Both the position numbers and the translations under genes were made by a program. Positions 17,819 through 27,487 of a DNA stretch of 40,105 nt are shown piece after piece (positions within the stretch are counted from its first letter, which is position 1; each line of letters starts with the position of its first letter). The notes under the pieces were generated by a model. That model searched no databases. It had not been told where the DNA came from and saw nothing but the letters and a program-made list of their open reading frames with translations. This DNA is from Robertmurraya sp. (GTDB lineage Bacteria > Bacillota > Bacilli > Bacillales > Cytobacillaceae): contig JANWJP010000184.1 in assembly GCA_025451895.1 (NCBI GenBank), positions 1 to 40,105 of the forward strand, written 5' to 3'.

Positions 17819-19156
17819 TCAATACATCTGCAGATACTGCTCTCTTTCCCACGGATGTACCTGCGACCTGAACATTTCCCATTCAATCTCTTTTGCCTCG
17901 ATAAAATGTTCAACAATATGGTCTCCAAGGGCTGACATCATCAACGGGTTTGCTTTAAATAAATTGAGCGCTTCAGCAAGTGTAACCGGCAAATCAACGA
18001 TTCCTTCCGCAAGCCGTTCTTCCCTGCTCATCACATAAATATTTCTGTCGACCGGCGGCGGAGGGGTCAATTTATTTTTAATCCCGTCCAATCCCGCCTT
18101 CAATAGAACCGCCATTGCCAAATACGGATTTGCAGACGGGTCGACACTGCGGACCTCCACACGGGTGCTTAACCCTCTTGATGAAGGGATGCGGAGGAGA
18201 GGCGACCGGTTTCTGGCCGACCAGGCAACGTAACATGGCGCTTCATAGCCGGGAACAAGACGTTTATATGAATTGACGGTCGGATTCGTAACGGCAGTAA
18301 AACCGGGGGCATGCTTTAAAATACCGGCAATAAATTGATGGGCCGTTTCACTTAATTCCAAATGTCCGTCAGGATCATAAAAGACATTTTCATCGCCGCG
18401 GAATAAAGATAAATTGCAATGCATTCCCGAACCGCTCACGCCAAACAACGGCTTCGGCATAAACGTGGCGTGAAGGCCGTGTTTGCGGGCAATAGTTTTA
18501 ACCACCAATTTGAAGGTTTGAATATTGTCGCATGCGGTCAAAACATCCGCATATTTAAAATCAATCTCATGCTGGCCCGGCGCGACTTCATGATGTGATG
18601 CTTCAACTTCAAACCCCATTTCTTCAAGTTCCAAAACAATATCACGTCGGCAATTTTCCCCCAAATCAGTCGGGGCAAGATCAAAATATCCTCCATTGTC
18701 ATTCAGTTCCAATGTCGGTTCGCCTTTTTCATCCAGTTTAAATAAGAAAAACTCCGGTTCAGGCCCCAGATTAAAATCCGAAAATCCCAATTCTTTCATT
18801 TCCTTGAGAACCCGGCGGAGATTATTGCGGGGGTCACCACCGAACGGTTCACCATCAGCTGTATAAATATCACAAATCATGCGGGCAACTTTCCCTTTTT
18901 CCGCCGTCCACGGGAAAACCACCCATGTGTCTATATCAGGATACAAATACATATCCGACTCTTCAATTCTTACAAATCCCTCTATGGAAGAACCATCAAA
19001 CATCATTTTGTTATCCAGCGCCTTATTTAATTGGCTGACGGGAATCTCCACATTTTTTATTGTTCCGAAAATATCCGTAAATTGAAGACGAATGAATTTC
19101 ACATTTTCTTCCCGCGCCATTCTCCTAATATCGTCTTTTGTGTATTTTTTTCCCAA
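17819..19156 (-). CDS. glnA: Glutamine synthetase, type I
   Basis: A 445-aa GSI-alpha glutamine synthetase making glutamine from glutamate, ammonia and ATP; in Bacillus the feedback-inhibited enzyme also binds GlnR and TnrA. The beta-grasp domain is at about 15-100 and the catalytic domain follows, with [45 protein letters not shown] and the C-terminal [13 protein letters not shown]. The longer ORF starts at 19204, but alignment with B. subtilis GlnA and a GGGAGG 8 bases upstream point to a TTG start at 19156 (GKKYTKDD). It follows glnR in an operon with a GlnR box. Confidence 0.97.
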   Translation of the reverse strand: MGKKYTKDDIRRMAREENVKFIRLQFTDIFGTIKNVEIPVSQLNKALDNKMMFDGSSIEGFVRIEESDMYLYPDIDTWVVFPWTAEKGKVARMICDIYTADGEPFGGDPRNNLRRVLKEMKELGFSDFNLGPEPEFFLFKLDEKGEPTLELNDNGGYFDLAPTDLGENCRRDIVLELEEMGFEVEASHHEVAPGQHEIDFKYADVLTACDNIQTFKLVVKTIARKHGLHATFMPKPLFGVSGSGMHCNLSLFRGDENVFYDPDGHLELSETAHQFIAGILKHAPGFTAVTNPTVNSYKRLVPGYEAPCYVAWSARNRSPLLRIPSSRGLSTRVEVRSVDPSANPYLAMAVLLKAGLDGIKNKLTPPPPVDRNIYVMSREERLAEGIVDLPVTLAEALNLFKANPLMMSALGDHIVEHFIEAKEIEWEMFRSQVHPWEREQYLQMY

Positions 19157-19235
19157 AAAAGTTTCCTCCCTTATGCCTAAAAAATGGATCTTAAATAAAA
19201 TCACACATTATGTATGAACAGGTTTTGCATCTTTT

Positions 19236-19646
19236 CTAATGAAAAAATCGTGTCATTTCTCCCCCGCGTAAAGACGGACGATGAAAACGCCCTGCCTGGG
19301 CAAGTTCTGAGCGCAATATTTTTCTAACTTCTTCATCAGAAATTTCTTTTCTTATCTTCTCAGCTTCCTTTCCGGTATTTTTCCCGGAAGAATGCAGGTG
19401 ATGCTTCACGGAAAAAATTTGTTTAATGCCGGCAAGATTTACACCCTTATCAATCAAATCTTTGATTTCCAACAATTGATCAATATCATTTAATGAAAAC
19501 ATCCTCCGGTTTCCTTCCGTTCTTGCGGGAGAAATTAACCCATGTTCCTCATAGTAACGAATCTGTCTCGCGGACAGTCCCGTTAACTGCATCACAATTC
19601 CCATCGGAAACAGCGGCATTGAACGACGAATTTCATTTCGGCTCAT
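19236..19646 (-). CDS. glnR: Nitrogen-responsive MerR-family repressor GlnR
   Basis: A 136-aa MerR-type repressor. The DNA-binding domain (about residues 10-75) carries [23 protein letters not shown]. The C-terminal tail ([17 protein letters not shown]) is the autoinhibitory segment that responds to feedback-inhibited glutamine synthetase. The ATG at 19646 follows GGAGGAG at 9 bases; a longer start 18 bases upstream overlaps that site. It is followed by glnA and preceded by a near-ideal promoter with a GlnR box, so it represses its own operon when nitrogen is plentiful. Confidence 0.96.
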   Translation of the reverse strand: MSRNEIRRSMPLFPMGIVMQLTGLSARQIRYYEEHGLISPARTEGNRRMFSLNDIDQLLEIKDLIDKGVNLAGIKQIFSVKHHLHSSGKNTGKEAEKIRKEISDEEVRKILRSELAQAGRFHRPSLRGGEMTRFFH

Positions 19647-19681
19647 TTCAATTGTCTCCTCCATTTCCTCGACATGTTTTA

Positions 19682-19731
19682 ATTATATGGATCGACATTT
19701 TTTCTGTCAACACATGTAAGAAAACCTTACA
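19682..19731 (-). promoter_or_regulatory. glnRA promoter and GlnR/TnrA box
   Basis: On the minus strand, consensus TTGACA (plus 19705-19710) and TATAAT (19682-19687) are 17 bases apart. Just upstream, 19715-19731 reads TGTAA-N7-TTACA, a perfect TGTNA-N7-TNACA operator for GlnR/TnrA. Confidence 0.9.
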
Positions 19732-19747
19732 TTACTAAAAAAAGAAA

Positions 19748-19776
19748 AATCATCGAAAGAAAATCTTTCGATGATT
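19748..19776 (-). terminator. Terminator of the DJ-1/PfpI gene
   Basis: A 13-bp perfect stem (AATCATCGAAAGA and complement) with a 3-nt loop, then TTTCTTTTTTT on the minus strand. Its first bases overlap the stop codon of the gene it ends. Confidence 0.88.
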
Positions 19777-20296
19777 ATTTTTCCAACACCTTTATAAATT
19801 CCTTCAAATAATCCGGTAAATCAGGCGGTCTCCGGCTGGAAATGATATGACCGTCAACAACAGCCGGTTCATCAACCCAGACTGCTCCCGCATTTTCCAT
19901 ATCATCTTTAATCCCCGGTGTACTGGTAACCTTTCTTCCAGCCAGTATTTTTGCCGAAATAAGCACCCAACCGGCATGACAAATATGTCCAATCGGTTTT
20001 TCCTGCTCATTCATCTCCCGAATCATGCGGATGACCTGGGGAAATCTCCTCAGTTTGTCCGGTGCCCACCCTCCGGGAACAAGAATGGCATCATACTCAT
20101 CAATATCAACTTCATCAAAGGATAAATCAGAGACAACCGGAACCCCGTATTTCCCTATGTATGTTTCACCCTTCTTCTCACCGACAATTACTACCTCTGC
20201 TCCTTCTTCACGCAAACGCAAAACCGGATACCACAATTCCAAGTCTTCAAAATCACCGCTTACAAGTTGAATGACTTTCTTACCTTGCAGTTTCAT
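19775..20296 (-). CDS. DJ-1/PfpI family protein
   Basis: A 173-aa single-domain DJ-1/PfpI protein. The nucleophile elbow is GHICHAG (Cys106-His107); the acidic partner is probably in DFEDLELWYP near Glu17, and GGWAPD precedes it. Members include PfpI-type and YraA-like proteins with reported protease, glyoxalase or deglycase activity; which applies is not decided by sequence. The ATG at 20296 has AAAGGAG 8 bases upstream and removes a 20-residue extension not typical of the family. It is a single gene between glnR and ynbB with its own terminator; this insertion is absent from the B. subtilis order. Confidence 0.85.
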   Translation of the reverse strand: MKLQGKKVIQLVSGDFEDLELWYPVLRLREEGAEVVIVGEKKGETYIGKYGVPVVSDLSFDEVDIDEYDAILVPGGWAPDKLRRFPQVIRMIREMNEQEKPIGHICHAGWVLISAKILAGRKVTSTPGIKDDMENAGAVWVDEPAVVDGHIISSRRPPDLPDYLKEFIKVLEK

Positions 20297-20426
20297 TTGC
20301 AGTCTCCTTTCGGGTGATAGTGATCTTATTTTCCCATTAATAACTTTTTTTTGCAATGATAAATGACACTCTACTGATTGAACACATCCGGATTGGGAGA
20401 CAAAAAAGGAAAAACACTCTGTGAAA

Positions 20427-21701
20427 CTATTTTTTTAATTGAATTAACCCTTTCTCAAGGAGACGGTTTAAAGCAATACACACGGCGATCTTTACGTGGG
20501 AATATGTAAGACCCCCCTGGACATAAGCTGCAAAAGGAGGTCTCGTGGGCCCATCTGCCGACAACTCAATACTGGAGCCTTGAATAAAGGTTCCTGCAGC
20601 CATAATAACATCATCTTCATAGCCGGGCATATAACTCGGAATCGGAGTAAAATGAGAATTAACCGGCGATGCAAATTGGATAGCCTGACAAAAAGCAATC
20701 ATTTGATCTTTATCATTAAATTCCACTGATTGAATTAAATCCGTCCGGTATGAATCCCACGCAGGATTTGTTTTCATTCCCAGTTTTTCGAGAATTGCCG
20801 CCGTAAAAACGGCGCCCTTCAGCGCCTGGCCAACCACATGGGGCGCTAAGAAGAAGCCTTGGTACATTTCTTGCAGACTGTAAAGAGACGCTCCCGCTTC
20901 GCTGCCGATCCCCGGGGAAGTCATCCGGTATGAACAGGCTTCAACCCATTTTTCCTTGCCAACTATATAACCGCCTGTTTTTACAAGTCCTCCGCCCGGA
21001 TTTTTAATGAGAGACCCGGCAATAAGATCGGCGCCTACATGACACGGCTCCCATTCCTCTACAAATTCTCCGTAGCAATTATCGACAAAAACAACGGCAT
21101 CGGGCTTAATTTCCTTTACAAATGAAACCATTTCACCTATCTGTTCAATCGTAAAAGACGGGCGGGTGGCATATCCTTTGGAGCGCTGAATGCCAATCAT
21201 TTTTGTTTTTTCATTAATGGCTTTTGCCACAGCCGGATAATCAACTTGTCCATCCTCTTTCAGTGGAATGCATTGATACGAAATGCCGAATTCTTTTAAT
21301 GAGCCTGTGCCCTTACCGCGAATTCCGATAACTTCATCAAGGGTGTCATAGGGTTGGCCCGTTATGTAAATAAGTTCATCACCCGGGCGAAGAACTCCGA
21401 ATAGAGCAAAAGAGATTGCATGAGTCCCGGATATAATTTGCGGACGGACAAGGCCGGCCTCCCCGCCGAATACATCTGCATATATCTTTTCAAGAGTATC
21501 GCGGCCCGAATCATCATATCCGTATCCGGTTGAAGGAATAAAATGCGAATCGCTGACCTGGTGTTTTTGAAAACTTTTTAACACCTGGTATTGATTATGT
21601 TCAATCATCTTGTCGATCCGCTTGTGAATGTCAGAAATTTGCACCTCCACTTCATCACTGAGTTTTTTTAATTCACTGCCAAATGTTAACTGTCCAAACA
21701 T
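20427..21701 (-). CDS. ynbB: YnbB, PLP-dependent enzyme of the methionine gamma-lyase/aluminium resistance family
   Basis: A 424-aa fold-type I PLP enzyme of the YnbB family, often labelled aluminium resistance protein. The PLP lysine is probably Lys233 (GSLIKNPGGG) and Asp207 (FVDNCYGEF) would contact the pyridine nitrogen. SGTHAISFALFGVLRPGDELI is the cofactor phosphate region. The physiological reaction is not established; C-S lyase activity is inferred from family relatives. The ATG at 21701 follows AGGTGA; a GTG at 21710 overlaps that site. The gene follows hflX by about 20 bases, as in B. subtilis, probably in one transcript. Confidence 0.88.
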   Translation of the reverse strand: MFGQLTFGSELKKLSDEVEVQISDIHKRIDKMIEHNQYQVLKSFQKHQVSDSHFIPSTGYGYDDSGRDTLEKIYADVFGGEAGLVRPQIISGTHAISFALFGVLRPGDELIYITGQPYDTLDEVIGIRGKGTGSLKEFGISYQCIPLKEDGQVDYPAVAKAINEKTKMIGIQRSKGYATRPSFTIEQIGEMVSFVKEIKPDAVVFVDNCYGEFVEEWEPCHVGADLIAGSLIKNPGGGLVKTGGYIVGKEKWVEACSYRMTSPGIGSEAGASLYSLQEMYQGFFLAPHVVGQALKGAVFTAAILEKLGMKTNPAWDSYRTDLIQSVEFNDKDQMIAFCQAIQFASPVNSHFTPIPSYMPGYEDDVIMAAGTFIQGSSIELSADGPTRPPFAAYVQGGLTYSHVKIAVCIALNRLLEKGLIQLKK

Positions 21702-21720
21702 ATTTGTCACCTGTTTCTAA

Positions 21721-22980
21721 CTATACTAAAAATTTCTTGATTTCTCCCTTAATTTGATGGTTCGGCTGATAGTACCCTTTACATACATACACTTGCCGTT
21801 CCTCATTAAATACTAATTCCTTAAGGATGGTCTCATTTTTTAAGCGGGCCAGGAGTTTTCCGCCGGTTGAAGGTATTTCAACATGATAAGACTCCATGCT
21901 TTCAAGAATCATTTCTTCAACGGAAGCTTTTAAACGCAACAGATCCCCTTCATCAAATGCGCTGATAATGATCGATTTCGTTCCTGCGGCCGGAACAAAA
22001 TCCGGATGCATCAAATCCTTTTTGTTATATACCGTTAACCTGGGGATATGATCTGTTTCCAAATCATGAAGGAGTTTCTCCACCGTATGTTCGTGCTGAA
22101 AATAGTCAGGATTGGCGCTGTCCACCACATGAAGGAATAAGTCCGCTTCCTTTACCTCTTCCAATGTGGAACGAAAAGCGGCAATAAGCTCCGTCGGAAG
22201 ATCTTGAATAAAACCGACGGTATCTGTTAAAAGCGCCGTATATCCGCTCGGAAAAACAATTTTCTTTGTCATCGGGTCAAGCGTGGCAAACAATAGATTC
22301 TCTTCCAGGGTATCAGCCTCGGTCAGACGATTAAACAACGTTGATTTTCCGGCATTTGTATAGCCGACGAGGGCAATTTGAAAAGCTTTGTTTTTCTTTC
22401 TTCTTTCCCGATATTGCTCTCTGTGCCGGACAATTCCCGCCAATTCCGCCTTAATATCTGTGATTCGGCGCCGGATATGCCGGCGATCAGTCTCCAGTTG
22501 TGTTTCCCCAGGTCCCCTTGTCCCGATTCCTCCGCCGAGCCTGGACAATTGCATACCTTTTCCTGAAAGACGCGGCAGCAAATATTGAAGCTGGGCCAGT
22601 TCCACCTGAAGTTTCCCTTCCTTTGAGCGGGCTCTTTGCGCAAAAATATCAAGAATCAGCTGTGTCCGGTCAATGATTCGGGATTGGAGGCTTTCGGAAA
22701 GATTCCGCATCTGGCTCGGAGACAGTTCGTCATTAAAAATGATTAAATCTGCAGCAAGCTCCTCCTCCAAAGCCTTTAATTCCGTAAGTTTTCCTTTCCC
22801 TATATAGGTGGCAGGATGAATTTTGTCACGTTTTTGCGTAACCTGGATGAGCACTTTTCCTTTTGCAGTCTTTGTTAAAGAAGCCAATTCTTCCATCGAA
22901 TACCGGAAACTGAGTTCATCATCATCTGTCTGACAACCGACAAGAATAACTTTTTCTGATTGCTTTGTATGTTCCGTCAA
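21721..22980 (-). CDS. hflX: Ribosome-associated GTPase HflX
   Basis: A 419-aa HflX. The N-terminal nucleotide-binding HflX domain and coiled helix (about 1-195) include [18 protein letters not shown]. The G domain has GYTNAGKST (206-214), DTVGF and NKKD. HflX splits stalled or hibernating 70S ribosomes, and the domain set fits. ATG at 22980. It is encoded directly upstream of ynbB and downstream of spoVK as in B. subtilis (ynbA). Confidence 0.95.
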   Translation of the reverse strand: MTEHTKQSEKVILVGCQTDDDELSFRYSMEELASLTKTAKGKVLIQVTQKRDKIHPATYIGKGKLTELKALEEELAADLIIFNDELSPSQMRNLSESLQSRIIDRTQLILDIFAQRARSKEGKLQVELAQLQYLLPRLSGKGMQLSRLGGGIGTRGPGETQLETDRRHIRRRITDIKAELAGIVRHREQYRERRKKNKAFQIALVGYTNAGKSTLFNRLTEADTLEENLLFATLDPMTKKIVFPSGYTALLTDTVGFIQDLPTELIAAFRSTLEEVKEADLFLHVVDSANPDYFQHEHTVEKLLHDLETDHIPRLTVYNKKDLMHPDFVPAAGTKSIIISAFDEGDLLRLKASVEEMILESMESYHVEIPSTGGKLLARLKNETILKELVFNEERQVYVCKGYYQPNHQIKGEIKKFLV

Positions 22981-23223
22981 TCATCATCCTTCTTTCCAAC
23001 GATTTATGTTTCCTTTTCAGCTGGTAAATCCACGCAGCTTCACTGAGTCTACCCACCATAATAACAAAAAAACAGCCCTAAGACTATATTAACCAAAAAG
23101 GATCCCGTCCTGATAAACTTTCCGGCCAAAAACAAAAGCTGCAGCTTGAGCTGTAAAAAAATATTAAAAAGTAAAACTCAAATATCCGGTAAAAATATTT
23201 GCGAAAGATATATGTAAAATTAC

Positions 23224-23273
23224 AAGCTGTCCCGATTAAGGAAATGTCATTTCCTTTGCACCGGAGACAGCTT
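23224..23273 (-). terminator. Two-part hairpin downstream of spoVK
   Basis: Outer stem AAGCTGTC / GACAGCTT and inner stem GGAAAT / ATTTCC, beginning 13 bases past the spoVK stop. The following minus-strand sequence, TGTAATTTTAC, is a modest T-tract. The interval from here to hflX (22981-23223) holds nothing else I can identify. Confidence 0.55.
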
Positions 23274-23285
23274 CATATGAATAGA

Positions 23286-24242
23286 TTAAGGAAGTTCAAA
23301 TTCCGAAAAAGGAAGATCGTTGCTCCTAATCATAGTAAGCTCATATTTGTCGTAATTATTTTGAAGAAGCAATCGCATTGCCTGTGCGCGGACGGCTTTT
23401 TCAATGATATTTCTTATATAGCGCCCATTGGAAAACCCCCGGCTCCCTGTAGTTGTTTTAACCCAATATAAGTGCTCGCGCAATTTTTTCTCCGCTTCAT
23501 GGCTTAATATATATTCCCTGTCTTTAAGCATTTTCGCAGCAATCTCCATTAACTGCTCAATGGTATAGTCCGGAAAATTTATGATCAAGGGAAAACGGGA
23601 TTGAAGACCCGGATTTAAAGAAAGAAATTCCTCCATCTCCCTTGAATATCCGGCCAGTATAAGAATAAAATCATGTTGTTTATCCTCCATATGCTTTACA
23701 AGGGTGTCAATCGCTTCTTTGCCGAAATCCTTTTCCCCTCCCCTGCCAAGGGAATAGGCTTCATCAACAAAGAGAATGCCGCCCATGGCCTTTTTTATTA
23801 AATCTCTTGTTTTCTGTGCCGTATGACCGATATATTCCCCCACTAAGTCGGCTCTCTCTGCTTCAATTAAATGCCCTTTTGAAAGAACATTCATTTTTTG
23901 AAAAAGCTTGCCAATCAGCCGGGCAACTGTCGTTTTACCAGTTCCGGGATTTCCTTTAAACATCATGTGAAGCACTTGTTTTCCCGCTTTTAGTCCTGCT
24001 TCTTCCCGCTTTTTATTTACATAAATCCATGCATATATTTCTTTGATGGTTTTTTTCATTTCTTCCATTCCGACAAGAGAATTTAATTCCTCTTCAATTT
24101 CTTTTAAAACCGCATGTTCCTGCGGAATTTCTTTCGGAAGAACCTGGGATTCAGGAGGTTCCTTGATAAGGGCCTTTCTATTCTGAGAGTTAAGTACAAT
24201 GCTGATTTGTCCGTTATTTTTCATGCGAAAAGGTTGGTCCAA
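23286..24242 (-). CDS. spoVK: Stage V sporulation protein K, AAA ATPase
   Basis: About 318 residues, a CbxX/CfqX-type AAA ATPase needed for spore maturation in B. subtilis. Walker A is GNPGTGKTT (about 97-105), Walker B GGILFVDEAY (about 154-163), and the sensor region SNGRYIRNIIEKAVRAQAMR follows. The protein is close to B. subtilis SpoVK through most of its length. The frame opens at a GTG (24251) that itself overlaps the ribosome site GAGGTGA; the TTG at 24242 is better spaced and fits the family N terminus. The start is therefore uncertain by three codons. Confidence 0.92.
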   Translation of the reverse strand: MDQPFRMKNNGQISIVLNSQNRKALIKEPPESQVLPKEIPQEHAVLKEIEEELNSLVGMEEMKKTIKEIYAWIYVNKKREEAGLKAGKQVLHMMFKGNPGTGKTTVARLIGKLFQKMNVLSKGHLIEAERADLVGEYIGHTAQKTRDLIKKAMGGILFVDEAYSLGRGGEKDFGKEAIDTLVKHMEDKQHDFILILAGYSREMEEFLSLNPGLQSRFPLIINFPDYTIEQLMEIAAKMLKDREYILSHEAEKKLREHLYWVKTTTGSRGFSNGRYIRNIIEKAVRAQAMRLLLQNNYDKYELTMIRSNDLPFSEFELP

Positions 24243-24251
24243 AGCTTTCAC

Positions 24252-24700
24252 CTCACATTTCTAAAACAGTATACTCTCAAGATGTTGCAATTGTGACAAT
24301 CGCCCAGTAAATTTGAAAACTTGGAACGGCACCTTTTGCAATACATCTTCTATTCTGCCCTCATTTCCTTTACCGCTTCAATCATGATAAAAAGCGGCGG
24401 AACCATGTTCCCTCATTTACACGTAATTTTGAAAATAACCCGTCATTTTATATGTATTCATCTCCGCCCGCTTTCATTAAAAGGTTTTACCTGTAATCCG
24501 CTGCGCAAGAAAAACGAAAGCCGCTCTTCAAACCAACTTATTTATAATGGAGGATTATATAAGGGAAGAACTGTATTTGCCCGAAAATAAGAAGTTCCGC
24601 TAAAAACAAACATCATGGGACATCCATGCTTCAGAAACATATAATGAAACTCCGGAAGGATATTGAAAATGGGTTTCCCCTGTAATAAACAAATATATAA
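24252..24700. other. Intergenic region between hfq and spoVK, no gene seen
   Basis: About 450 bases with several short open frames but none with a ribosome site, family resemblance or good length. A minus-strand TATACTGT about 22 bases upstream of the spoVK start resembles a SigE -10 (CATACANT), but I see no matching -35. Otherwise I see no defined feature. Confidence 0.4.
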
Positions 24701-24728
24701 AAACCCGCTTTCTTAGCGAAGCGGGTTT
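24701..24728 (-). terminator. Terminator of hfq
   Basis: Stem AAACCCGCTT / AAGCGGGTTT with an 8-nt loop, followed on the minus strand by TTATATATTTG. It lies just past the hfq stop. Confidence 0.8.
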
Positions 24729-24735
24729 GTCATAA

Positions 24736-24981
24736 TTATTTGTTTTGTCCTTGTGGAACCTCAAGATCTATTGAAACATTCCTTTGCGGAGCAAAAGTAG
24801 AAATGGCATGCTTATAAACAAGTTGTTGTTTTCCCTCTGATTCAAATAAAACGGTAAAGTTGTCAAATCCCTTTACTTGTCCTCTTAATTGATAACCATT
24901 TAATAAAAATACGGTTACACTGATTCCATCCTTCCGCAGCTGGTTCAAAAACTGGTCTTGAATATTAATGGATTGTTTCAT
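24736..24981 (-). CDS. hfq: RNA chaperone Hfq
   Basis: An 81-aa Sm-like protein that forms hexameric rings and binds U-rich or A-rich RNA. The Sm1 part ([20 protein letters not shown]) and Sm2 part ([11 protein letters not shown]) are clear, with the KHAIS motif of the uridine-binding site. The C-terminal tail is short, as in Bacillus. The ATG at 24981 lies about 25 bases past the miaA stop, the usual miaA-hfq arrangement. Confidence 0.97.
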   Translation of the reverse strand: MKQSINIQDQFLNQLRKDGISVTVFLLNGYQLRGQVKGFDNFTVLFESEGKQQLVYKHAISTFAPQRNVSIDLEVPQGQNK

Positions 24982-25004
24982 CTCTTTATCCTCCTCATTT
25001 ATCT

Positions 25005-25973
25005 CTATTTATATGTATTCGATTTTATTTCCAGCTTTCCTTCAATATACTTGGAAATTTCCTCGATTTTTTTCTCCATTTCATGTTCTGTTTGAATTCT
25101 TGTCATATCGAACCATTTTACATCCATTTTATTTCGGAACCACGTTAACTGCCTTTTCGCATAGTTCCGGGAATTTTTTTTCAATTCCTCTACAGCGGCA
25201 TCATAGGATACCTTTCCATCCAAATACTTATAAAGCTCCTTGTAGCCTATTGCCTGAATGGATTGACAATCTCTCAATCCCGAGTCATACAATAACTTTA
25301 CTTCATTCAAAAGACCCCTTTCAAGCATCTCATTTACACGTTTGTTAATACGTTCATACAAGTAACTCCGGTCCATCGTCAATCCAATCACGGCCGTATC
25401 ATATAAAAGCTCCTGTCTCTGCTTTTGCTGATAGCGGCTCATGGGAATTCCCGTGCAATGAAAAATTTCCAATGCGCGGATCACACGGCGCAAATTATTA
25501 GGATGGATTTTCTTGGCAGACTCCGGGTCAATACTTACTAATTCTTGATAAATTGCTTCATTCCCCTCAGCTTCAGCTCTTTCTTCAAGCATTTTTCGAA
25601 AATCCGAGTCTGACGGGGCATTAGCAAAATGATAATCGTATATAACCGATTGAATGTAAAGTCCGGTTCCGCCAACAATCATTGCCAGCTTGCCCCTGCT
25701 TTGAATGGAGCTGATTTTTTCTCTTACAAGCTGTTGAAATTCAGCCACGGAAAATGATTCATACGGTTCTTTTATATCAATCAGATGATGGGGAATCCCT
25801 TCCATCTCTGCCGGAGAAATTTTCGCTGTTCCAATATCCATTTTTTTGTAGATTTGCATGGAGTCACCGCTAATAATCTCACAATTAAATCTTTTCGCCA
25901 ATTCTATGCTCAATTTTGTTTTTCCCGCCGCGGTCGGACCAATAAGCACAATTAACTTACTTTTCTCACTCAA
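25005..25973 (-). CDS. miaA: tRNA dimethylallyltransferase MiaA
   Basis: About 322 residues adding a dimethylallyl group to A37 of tRNAs that read codons starting with U. The P-loop is GPTAAGKT, followed by [17 protein letters not shown] and [10 protein letters not shown]; the [16 protein letters not shown] segment is near the end. MiaB, encoded at 34.1-35.6 kb, adds methylthio to the same base. The start is uncertain: the open frame extends to 26054, but the only good ribosome site (GGAGG at about 25977-25981) sits 3 bases before a TTG at 25973, and family length supports that region. Upstream ATGs at 26033 and 26009 lack a ribosome site. Confidence 0.93.
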   Translation of the reverse strand: MSEKSKLIVLIGPTAAGKTKLSIELAKRFNCEIISGDSMQIYKKMDIGTAKISPAEMEGIPHHLIDIKEPYESFSVAEFQQLVREKISSIQSRGKLAMIVGGTGLYIQSVIYDYHFANAPSDSDFRKMLEERAEAEGNEAIYQELVSIDPESAKKIHPNNLRRVIRALEIFHCTGIPMSRYQQKQRQELLYDTAVIGLTMDRSYLYERINKRVNEMLERGLLNEVKLLYDSGLRDCQSIQAIGYKELYKYLDGKVSYDAAVEELKKNSRNYAKRQLTWFRNKMDVKWFDMTRIQTEHEMEKKIEEISKYIEGKLEIKSNTYK

Positions 25974-26417
25974 AATCCTCCACTGCCTTCTTTCGTCATA
26001 ATCCAGATGCATCACTAATCCCGGTAATTTCATTGTACCATTTTTTACTGACAATTAGCATTTTTTTGGATGTAAAAATGTCCAAACTGGCCAAAAACAA
26101 TTCTGTTATTCATAAAGCATAACATCTTGACAGTATTGCCAAAAGGAATAATCCTATTCATTTTTATGAATTTATTTCATTCATCGTCCATAATTTTTTC
26201 ATGAATCCTCTCGTATAAACAAATATTTATAATCCCAGCAATCAATCTTAAAGAACAGGTTGAAATAATTTTCCGACATCTTTGCACAAAATGTGACAAA
26301 ATTCGAGTTATAATTACATTTTTGTGTCTTTTAGATAACATTGCCCCCTCAAGGACAATTTCATGTTAATTTGTAAATAGAAAATAAGGAAATGACAACA
26401 AGAATGGTGGGAATAAT
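25974..26417. other. Divergent intergenic region between miaA and mreBH
   Basis: AT-rich, about 440 bases. A TATAAT at 26309-26314 could be the -10 of a plus-strand mreBH promoter, but there is no -35 at 16-18 bases; a TTTGCA lies too far upstream. No SigI-type ACCCCC/CGAA pair is seen although mreBH of B. subtilis uses SigI. A small hairpin TTGGA/TCCAA lies near 26070. No gene is evident. Confidence 0.35.
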
Positions 26418-27413
26418 ATGTTTGCAGCGATTGAAATAGGCATTGATCTGGGTACTTCTAACATTCTGGTCTATCATCCGAATAAAGGGATTATATTCAA
26501 TGAACCGTCTGTGATGGCTATTGAACCGAAAACAAAAAAAATCCTCGCTGTCGGCAGCGAAGCGAAAAAAATGATGGGGAAAACCTCTAAAAACATCGGC
26601 ATTGTCTATCCGATGAAAGATGGTGTTATTGCCGACTACGACTTTACCACCGAAATCTTAAAATTTATTATGCAGAAAACCTCGAAAAAGCTTTCATTCA
26701 GAAAGCCGAGTGTGATCATCTGTGCACCTTTTAGATCCACAGGCGTTGACAGACGGGCCCTTATGGATGCGGTAAAGAATGCCGGCGCAAAAAAGGTGGT
26801 TATCATTGACGAACCGGTGGCGGCAGCCCTCGGTGCAGGAATGCCGGTCGATGAACCTGTAGCGAATGTAATTGTCGATATCGGCGGCGGCTCCACCGAA
26901 GCAGCAATCATCTCTTTTGGCGGAGTTGTTACCTGTCATTCGGTCAGAGTGGGCGGAAATCAGCTTGATCGGGATATCATTCATTATGTGCGAAAAAAAT
27001 ACAATGTTCTTATCGGTGAAAAAACAGCCGAACTTGTCAAAATAACAATCGGTTATGCTCCGGTGAAACATGAAGAATTGATGATGGATGTGCGCGGCCG
27101 TGATTTGGTTACGGGCCTTCCTAAAACAATCCCTCTTTCATCCTATGATATGCAAATTGCTTTAAAGGAATCCCTGCAACAGATTTTAAACGGAATCAAA
27201 GCAACCCTTGAAAATTGCCCTGCTGAACTCAGCGGAGATATTGTCGACAGAGGTATTATTCTTACAGGGGGAGGCGCTTTGTTAAACGGAATGCAAGAGT
27301 GGATTAGCCAGGAAATTATTGTGCCTGTTCACATTGCCGCAAACCCGCTTGAATGTGTGGTCCGCGGAACGGGACCTGCCTTGAAATTTATGGAACGGAA
27401 AAATCTGATTTAA
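26418..27413 (+). CDS. mreBH: Rod-shape actin homologue, MreBH type
   Basis: A 331-aa bacterial actin that guides cell-wall synthesis along membrane filaments. Phosphate and adenosine motifs are visible: IDLGTSN near the start, DIGGGSTE in the middle and TGGGALLNG near the end. Over most of its length it reads closer to B. subtilis MreBH ([36 protein letters not shown]) than to Mbl or MreB. The ATG at 26418 is about 10 bases after GTGGGA. It is transcribed toward mutL and separated from it by a bidirectional terminator. In B. subtilis mreBH is elsewhere on the chromosome. Confidence 0.85.
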   Translation: MFAAIEIGIDLGTSNILVYHPNKGIIFNEPSVMAIEPKTKKILAVGSEAKKMMGKTSKNIGIVYPMKDGVIADYDFTTEILKFIMQKTSKKLSFRKPSVIICAPFRSTGVDRRALMDAVKNAGAKKVVIIDEPVAAALGAGMPVDEPVANVIVDIGGGSTEAAIISFGGVVTCHSVRVGGNQLDRDIIHYVRKKYNVLIGEKTAELVKITIGYAPVKHEELMMDVRGRDLVTGLPKTIPLSSYDMQIALKESLQQILNGIKATLENCPAELSGDIVDRGIILTGGGALLNGMQEWISQEIIVPVHIAANPLECVVRGTGPALKFMERKNLI

Positions 27414-27431
27414 TAAAGCCGTTTGTAAAAC

Positions 27432-27475
27432 AAAAAGGCTGTTTCAAAAGGAATTCCTTTTGAGACAGCCTTTTT
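27432..27475. terminator. Bidirectional terminator between mreBH and mutL
   Basis: A near-perfect palindrome (GGCTGT-TCAAAAGGAA and complement, one mismatch) flanked by an A-run and a T-run, between two convergent genes. Confidence 0.92.
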
Positions 27476-27487
27476 CCTGTTCCAAAA

